From: Coprinellus micaceus
Taxonomy: Eukaryota; Basidiomycota; Agaricomycetes; Agaricales; Psathyrellaceae
NCBI GenBank assembly: GCA_951394405.1
Contig: OX596335.1
Coordinates: 2,542,001 to 2,606,000, forward strand
DNA length: 64,000 nucleotides
Reading direction: 5' to 3'
Part shown: positions 58,141-64,000 of the stretch, one piece after another
How positions within the stretch are numbered: the stretch's first letter is position 1
How the letters are laid out: the number at the start of each line of letters is the position of its first letter
The notes under the pieces: model-generated
The model's input: the letters and a program-made list of their open reading frames with translations, nothing else
What the model was told of the DNA's origin: nothing
Databases searched by the model: none
Program-made: the position numbers and the translations under genes

Positions 58141-59259
58141 ATGTCGGCCGCCCTGTTCCAAAGGATTCGTGAGTCGTTTCGCCAGCCTTCAGAGCCTGAT
58201 TCAAACGTGTTTCCAGTACCCGCAGCCCTCATCGGCGCTGCGGCAGTCAACGCCAGTTTATACGATGTCCCTGGAGGATTCAGGGCCGTAATGTTCGACC
58301 GTTTCTCGGGAGTCAAGAGCGAGGTGCGCTGGCCATGTGTTGTTAATATTGCACCGTGGTGTTTACAGAGCGTTCAAAGGCTACCGGCGAAGGCACCCAC
58401 TTCCTCATTCCTTGGCTCCAAAGGGCCATCCTCTACGACTGCCGCATCAAGCCTCGAGTGCGTTTCCTCGCTGCAGTGACCAGGCCTATACTCATATGGA
58501 ACAGAACATTTCAACCACTACCGGTTCCAAGGACATGCAAATGGTGTCCATTACGCTCCGCGTCATGTCTCGTCCCGACGTACAGCACCTTCCCAAAATC
58601 TACCAGAACCTCGGCCTCGACTACGACGAGAGGGTGCTTCCTTCCATCGGAAACGAGGTGTTGAAGAGCATCGTTGCTCAGTTTGATGCTGCCGAGCTCA
58701 TTACGCAGCGTGAAGTGGTGCGTACCTTGTTGTGGAGATGTGCGTGCCTATTAAAGTACGGTTACAGGTGTCGTCACGTATCCGAGCAGACTTGCTTCAG
58801 CGTGCGGGGGAGTTTCACATCCAACTCGAGGACGTGTCCATCACCCACTTGACGTTTGGAAAGGTGGGTGTGATGCCTGTACTGTGAGGCCATGGAACTG
58901 ACTGCCCTCAGGAATTCACCCAAGCTGTCGAGGCTAAGCAGATCGCACAGCAGGACGCCGAGCGTGCCAAGTTTATCGTCGAAAAGGTGCGTGGCTGTTT
59001 GATATATTCTTGTGTGTTCTGACCTCGCGCTCAGGCCGAGCAAGAGCGCCAGGCTGCCGTCATTCGTGCAGAGGGAGAAGCGGAGGCGGCGCAGACAATT
59101 TCCAAGGCGCTGGAGCGGGCGGGAGAGGGCTTCGTTGCGCTGCGAAAGATCGAGGCGAGCAAGGCGATCGTGAACTCGTTGTCGTCGAACCCGAACGTAA
59201 CATACATTCCGAGTGGAAACGGGGCGAATGTGCTGTTGAATGTACCTACGCATAAATAG
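58141..59259 (+). CDS. PHB1: Prohibitin-1, mitochondrial inner membrane scaffold
   Basis: Phb1 and Phb2 form the ring-shaped prohibitin complex of the inner membrane, which guards assembly of respiratory subunits. The start at 58141 gives an N-terminus with a weak membrane anchor ([20 protein letters not shown]), then [15 protein letters not shown]. After an intron come [19 protein letters not shown] and [10 protein letters not shown]. The PHB core follows: [40 protein letters not shown] and [14 protein letters not shown]. The coiled coil has [20 protein letters not shown] and [19 protein letters not shown]. It ends in [23 protein letters not shown] and ILYDCR match Phb1, not Phb2. Five introns; about 275 residues. 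Confidence 0.95.
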
Positions 59260-59436
59260 GCGGCGAGAATTTCGATATATGACGGATTGGGGTCCACGTG
59301 ACCATTGACCGCTTTGCTCTTGACTGCCATCTCGTCTGCCTCGAGTATTTCTTTTCTTTTCTGTTCCTTTTCTCGGACTTTTACTCCTCTCTCTCTCCTC
59401 TTTCTGTCTCAGTTTCATCTTCATTACTTTTGAATC

Positions 59437-60925
59437 ATGAATCCAATGGGAATGGGAGGCATTGCGGAGGCGCCGGTATGTCCCCCTCGACACCACCCAC
59501 CAGCTGATATTCACCGATCGTCCCTCTTATCGTCGTCTCCAACAGCGTCGGGCCCATCTCTATGTCGGAAATCTCAGCCCCAGGGTCACTGAGTACATGC
59601 TCACCGAGATCTTCGCCGTCGCTGGGCCCGTCCAGCATGTCAAAATCATCCCCGACCGCAACTACCAACATGGCGGATTGAACTACGGCTTCGTCGAATA
59701 CATGGATATGCGCGCCGCAGAGACCGCCCTCCAGACCCTCAATGGCCGCAAAATCTTCGACACCGAGATTCGTGTCAACTGGGCGTATCAGGGACAACAA
59801 AACAAAGAGGATACCTCCGGCCATTTCCATGTCTTTGTCGGCGATCTCAGTCCTGAAGTCAACGACGAGGTTCTTGGCAAGGCGTTCAGCGCCTTTGGGA
59901 CCCTCTCCGATGCTCGCGTCATGTGGGATATGAACTCGGGCAAGTCTCGTGGCTATGGTTTCCTCGCGTTCCGCGACAAGACCGATGCCGAGCAGGCCAT
60001 CGCCACCATGAACGGGGAGTGGTTGGGATCCCGCGCTATCCGTGTCAACTGGGCAAATCAGAAGACCCAAGGCGCTCCCCCCACCGCGTCCAGCGGCGCC
60101 CCCCGAGCAGGCAGCGTTGGAGGCGGTGCCCCTGCCCCGATCAACTTCCAAGGCGGGCCGCTCTCCTACGAGACCGTCGTTTCCCAGACCGCCCCCTACA
60201 ACAGCACCGTCTACGTCGGCAACCTCGTCCCTTACTGCACGCAGGCGGACTTGATCCCCCTCTTCCAATCCATTGGTTATCTCTCTGAGATCCGCATGCA
60301 GGCCGATCGTGGTTTCGCCTTCGTCAAGCTCGACACTCACGAGCACGCCGCGATGGCCATCGTCCAGCTCCAGGGCCAGATGGTTCACGGTCGCCCTATC
60401 AAATGCAGTTGGGGCAAGGACCGCGCGGATGGTGGCGCCGCCGCACCCTCCGGTGGTATGAGTCCTACTGCACCTACTGCTTACGGAACTGTGGTGAGGC
60501 CGATTATATTCTTCGGTGACTTCTACTGACTCTGAAACGTGATAGCCTATGGCCTACGGGATGCCTCAGCCCAACACCTACGGCCAGTACGGATACCCTG
60601 GTTTCCCTGGTTTCCCTGGCCAGGCTGCTGGCGCACCTGGCGCTACCCCTGGCTCGCAGGGAATGCCCCAGGCCAACACTGCCGCTGGGGGCCTTGGTCT
60701 TCCTGCTGGTACTCAGCCCGCTGCTGCTGATCCTAACGCCGCTGCCGCCGGACAGGCTGCTCAAGGACAGTGGGGCAGTGATCCCAACTACTACGCCAAC
60801 TATTGGGGTGGTACGTGTCCATTCTTTGAGGCGAATATACTTTAGGCTCATTCAAGTTACCAGGTTACTACGGTCAGCAGGCTGCCGGCCAGCAAGGCGA
60901 CGCTCAGATGCAAGGTCCTCAGTAA
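59437..60925 (+). CDS. Three-RRM RNA-binding protein, TIA-1/Pub1 type
   Basis: Likely regulates mRNA stability, splicing or stress granules. Exon 1 is MNPMGMGGIAEAP; after an intron RRM1 starts RRAHLYVGNLSPRVTEYML and has LNYGFVEYMDMRAAETAL. RRM2 starts HFHVFVGDLSPEVNDEVL with SRGYGFLAFRDKTDAEQA. RRM3 starts STVYVGNLVPYCTQADLIPL with RGFAFVKLDTHEHAAMAI and GRPIKCSWGKDR. The Pro/Gly/Ala/Gln-rich tail contains PGFPGFPG and NYYANYWGGYYGQQ, prion-like as in Pub1. RNP1 and RNP2 aromatic residues are intact in all three domains. Three introns: near 59470, 60496 and 60812. About 430 residues. It follows PHB1 with 177 bp between. Confidence 0.93.
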
Positions 60926-61353
60926 ATTAATCTCCTCTTCTTTTCTTTTGCATTAATGTGGTCTCGCTTCCTTTACCTGGCCGCTAGTCATTCCTTTACA
61001 ATCGCCCCATCTTCCCATTGCGCAACCTCACGCTGCTCCCCGCACAATCAACGCTTGCGGGTCACTTTCAATTTTCTCTTCAACGAATTGTTCATTACGT
61101 CTTTCTCGTGTTCGATTCTGTTCCACTTTTCCACTCCGTTTCCCCGTATGTATTTCTCAATCGAAGTTTGCCCTGTTCCAAATTTCGTCTTACACCTACC
61201 GCATCACGGTCGCAACCAAGCCTGGGAGATAGTGTTTCGGTAAAAAGGATCATTAAGAGAGGAAGTAACAGGATATACGATTAAAGCAGGGTATAGTCTA
61301 GATCCAGAGGAGCCAGGCGAACAGTGTTCAGGCATCTTTCTCGTCATCCACAA
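60926..61353. other. Intergenic region between convergent genes
   Basis: 3' flank of the RRM gene and of ATG16, which end facing each other. T-rich. No coding support. Confidence 0.5.
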
Positions 61354-62298
61354 TCAACCATTCGGTGTCAGATCCGCCGTCCTGGCCGTCGGGGAGGACA
61401 CTCCATCCTTCGTTCTCGGATGATGATTGCTGTGGAGACGATCCCCGTTTCCCGAGCTCGAGTGAGTTTGGTGGCGGGTTTTGATCTCTTCGTAATATTC
61501 ATTGGCTTCATTCATTTTGTTAGCCTCGGCCTGCTTAGTATCTAGCCATCGCTGCAACAATTTCGCGTTATCGCGCGTCAAGGTTTGATTACGCTCTTCA
61601 ATCTGACCAAGTTCGAGTTGCAGCGTGCTGATTTCGTCGTGGAGGATCTGCGGCAGAGTGAACAAGGTTGGCAGTGTATAAAGACAGTCGCGTGCCGACG
61701 ATACGCACCTGGACAGTCCTGTCTTTCTCTGACATGAGCTCGCTATGCTGGTCAACCTTTCTCCTCAGCACAGTGAGCTCGTCGTTCGCCTTGCGAAGAT
61801 TCTCGGCTTCAATCCTGATGGCCTCCTCCTTCTCACGCAGAGTTTCGTTCATGGAAAGTAGACGTTGCGAGTTTTGGCTCTGAGTCTTGTACACCGTCGC
61901 CAGTTCATCGCGAAGGGACGAGATCTGAGATTCAAGCGACGCGATATATGCCGTTTGAACGGGATTGCCCCTGGTTTGAAGGTGTTGGTTAGGCCAAAGA
62001 CTAATAGACGCTCTGAGGATTACGGACTCTTCGCCTGTGCTCGAGACCAAGATGGTGGAGGCATTTGGATTTGTCTTCACTGAGCTCACCGCACGCAGCA
62101 GCGACGCATTCCTCTCCTTCAACAGCTTTGTCTGTTGCGCAAGTCGTCGATCTTTCAGCCCGATTCCTGTCAGTACGTGCACGCTTATGATTGAGGATTG
62201 GACGTACATTGCTCGATGAACGGCGCAAAGGTGGCCTCGCGTTCGTTACGCTCTGCGAGTCGGACGCGCAGGACCTCCTGCCAGGATGGCTCTGCCAT
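61354..62298 (-). CDS. ATG16: Autophagy protein 16 (coiled coil)
   Basis: Atg16 binds Atg12-Atg5 and directs Atg8 lipidation on the phagophore. The start at 62298 gives MAEPSWQEVLRVRLAERNER followed by EATFAPFIEQ, the Atg5-binding N-terminus. A long coiled coil follows: LAQQTKLLKERNASLLRAVS, YIASLESQISSLRDELATVY and NETLREKEEAIRIEAENLRK. The final exon carries the fungal hallmark NAKLLQRWLDTKQAEANKMN, then a Ser-rich tail. Two or three introns; about 270 residues. There is no WD40 propeller, as expected for fungal Atg16. It faces YPT7 across 152 bp. Confidence 0.9.
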
Positions 62299-62450
62299 GT
62301 TCGGCGGGAGTGGAGTGGGTTCTAGTAGAACCAGAAATCGCAACGGATATGGGGGTGGGTCGGATTCAAACTCCGTTCCAAACTACGTCGTCGTCTGACG
62401 CCTTCTCTGCCGCCACCAGTCCTCTCGTCCACCTCGATCTGCATACAACA
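62299..62450. promoter_or_regulatory. Shared 152-bp promoter between ATG16 and YPT7
   Basis: The ATGs of ATG16 and YPT7 are 152 bp apart on opposite strands. Both products act in autophagy and vacuole delivery. I see no recognisable factor site. Confidence 0.5.
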
Positions 62451-63406
62451 ATGGGCCGTGTTCTCCTCAAGGTGCGAGCGTTGGCGTTGCTTCTCAAGTG
62501 ATCTGGAGCTCAGCCTCGTGTTCTGCAGGTTATCATTCTGGGCGATAGTGGGTCGGTGGTCCCCCTTTCCATTGGCAGTCCTGTTCCTCATGCGCCCTCG
62601 GGTGTGAAGTGTCGGAAAGACGTCGTTGATGAACCAGTATGTCAACAAGCGCTTTAGCAACCAGTACAAGGCCACTATCGGTGCAGACTTGTACGTCCCC
62701 CCAACTCCACACCTCAACTGTTTACCGGTGTTCAGCCATTACCTCTTTCAGCCTTACGAAGGAAGTCATGGTCGACGACCGGCTAGTTACCATGCAGGTG
62801 CGTCGTATTCGACAACCGTCGACCAACTGGACATCCACTCATCTAAAACACCGCAGCTGTGGGATACTGCAGGGCAAGAACGGTTCCAGTCCCTAGGAGT
62901 CGCCTTCTACCGTGGCGCCGACTGCTGTGTACTCGTATACGACGTGAACAGCGCCAAGTCGTTCGAAACTCTCGATAGTTGGCGAGATGAGTTCCTGATC
63001 CAAGCCAGTCCCCATGATCCCGAGAATTTCCCCTTCGTTGTGCTTGGAAACAAGATTGATGTCGAGGAAGGAAAGCGGCAGGTCAGGAGGCAAAATCACT
63101 GTTGTTTGGAAATTGTCTAAAGGACTTCTGCTGTTGATAGGTGACCCAGAAGCGTGCCATGGCATGGTGCCAGTCTAAAGGCAATATCCCTTACTTTGAG
63201 ACCTCTGCAAAGGAGGCCATCAACGTCGAGCAGGCCTTCCAGACCGTTGCAAAGAATGCTTTGCAGCAAGAAGCGGAAGAGCAACTGTACGTATCCCACA
63301 ACCTGTCCTCGAAACGACTCTGACCTATGATGCCAGCTACGTCGACTATCCTGACCCAATTCAACTAGACTCTGAGAGTTCGCAGAACTATGGCTGTAAC
63401 TGCTAG
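62451..63406 (+). CDS. YPT7: Rab7-type GTPase Ypt7
   Basis: Controls fusion of endosomes and autophagosomes with the vacuole. The first exons are short: MGRVLLK, then VIILGDSG, then after an intron [20 protein letters not shown], completing the P-loop GDSGVGKTS. Switch I is [20 protein letters not shown]; switch II is [20 protein letters not shown], split by an intron. [18 protein letters not shown] holds the NKxD motif and [17 protein letters not shown] the SAK motif. The C-terminus ends SQNYGCNC, a CXC prenylation signal. YPDPIQLD and [12 protein letters not shown] are diagnostic of Rab7. Five or more introns; about 205 residues. The G boxes are intact, so it should be active. Confidence 0.95.
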
Positions 63407-63799
63407 ACGCCACATGTTTGCTGGGTACTGTGGCCCAGGCGCTCCGTCATTTCATGTTCTTATGACTTTTCACGACCTTAGCTTACATGACCTCACTGCT
63501 CTTCCGCTCCGTTCGTACGTACACTAATTCGTATCGTTGGTCCGTTTGCCATTCTGCAGTCATTTCCGGAACGCTGTTACACTTATTCATCCTCGCTTCT
63601 GGCAACATTTGAGATACCATTTGCAATCTATCTATGTAACCACTGTGTGCGGTACGCACGGCACGGTATCGCAGTCTCATTAAACCCGTGGGAGCGATCA
63701 TGTATAGCACGCTGCAAGTACCATTCGGCGACATCCGCCACATTACCTCCTCCTTTTAGCTTCGTCTGGCCCTGAGGGTTGTAAGCCACTGGAAGAACG
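63407..63799. other. Intergenic region before the last gene
   Basis: 3' flank of YPT7 and promoter of the last gene. A minus-strand frame at 63483-63743 has no domain. Nothing else seen. Confidence 0.5.
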
Positions 63800-64000
63800 A
63801 TGGGGCGCAAAGCGAAGGTGGAAAAAGAACCAACATACTACGTTGGTATGTTCTCTCGTTTCTCTCAGTCTGCACGTCTGTTATATCGCCACTCGAATTG
63901 CAGAGGTCATCAAGGCTGCTCGGGTTGTAGCTCCAGACTCGGACGATGAGGCGCAGTCACCGAAGAAAAAGAAGAAAAAGGCCAAGAAGGTGGAGTCCGA
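63800..64000 (+). CDS. 5' end of a possible chromodomain protein (partial)
   Basis: The ATG at 63800 opens MGRKAKVEKEPTYYV. An intron (donor near 63846, acceptor near 63901) joins it to EVIKAARVVAPDSDDEAQSP and a poly-Lys run KKKKKKAKKVES that leaves the window. YYVEVIKAARV resembles the first beta strand of a chromodomain (YxVExI), and the basic patch would suit a nuclear protein. The rest of the domain lies outside, so this is a guess. Confidence 0.4.

Noticed and set aside
59435..60388. 317-codon minus-strand frame opposite the RRM protein
   Set aside because: Acidic antisense reading of three intact RRMs; a typical shadow in GC-rich coding DNA.

Overview
This window is a 64-kb gene-dense stretch of nuclear DNA from a filamentous basidiomycete, most likely a mushroom-forming Agaricomycete. 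The evidence is short GT-AG introns of roughly 50-60 nt breaking almost every gene, CT-rich leaders before start codons, a cellulose-binding CBM1 module fused to a GH3 beta-glucosidase, and fungal-specific genes (LYS1, septin, IES1, ATG16). I see no rRNA, tRNA, CRISPR array, bacterial operon or intact transposon. Gene ends were placed from ORF frames, splice motifs and family similarity by eye, so internal exon boundaries are approximate unless stated.

Layout. 1-6.2 kb: 3' end of an unrecognised gene, a degenerate protein-kinase-like gene, and an amino-acid permease. 7-19.4 kb: LRR-RhoGEF (minus), ELP4 (minus) facing IMP1 (plus), TTC1-like TPR protein (minus) facing LYS1 (plus), and a proline-rich protein of unknown function. 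19.8-34 kb: two diverged IES1 (INO80 subunit) paralogs in opposite orientation about 10 kb apart, with TIM8, an LPLAT-family acyltransferase, an F-box/LRR-like protein and a split alpha/beta-hydrolase between them. 34.5-43.2 kb: MIT-domain protein and Cdc11-type septin (minus), then mitochondrial MutS homolog MSH1 (plus). 43.3-53.1 kb: mitochondrial aconitase, CBM1-GH3 beta-glucosidase and a PH-FFAT-ORD oxysterol-binding protein, all minus. 53.4-64 kb: 6-phosphogluconate dehydrogenase, ASNSD1-like asparagine synthetase, prohibitin-1, a three-RRM TIA-1/Pub1-type protein, ATG16 (minus) facing YPT7/RAB7 (plus), and the 5' end of a possible chromodomain gene.

Most genes are housekeeping and there is no biosynthetic cluster. 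Several encode mitochondrial proteins (IMP1, TIM8, MSH1, aconitase, PHB1), and many neighbours are arranged head to head over 110-370 bp (ELP4/IMP1, TTC1/LYS1, septin/MSH1, OSBP/GND1, ATG16/YPT7), so shared promoters are likely. The items most worth a second look are the inverted IES1 pair, the pseudokinase, the interrupted alpha/beta-hydrolase, the ATG16-YPT7 shared promoter, and a gene-free 1.4-kb gap holding a 15-bp inverted repeat. I did not find a convincing wholly new biological system.
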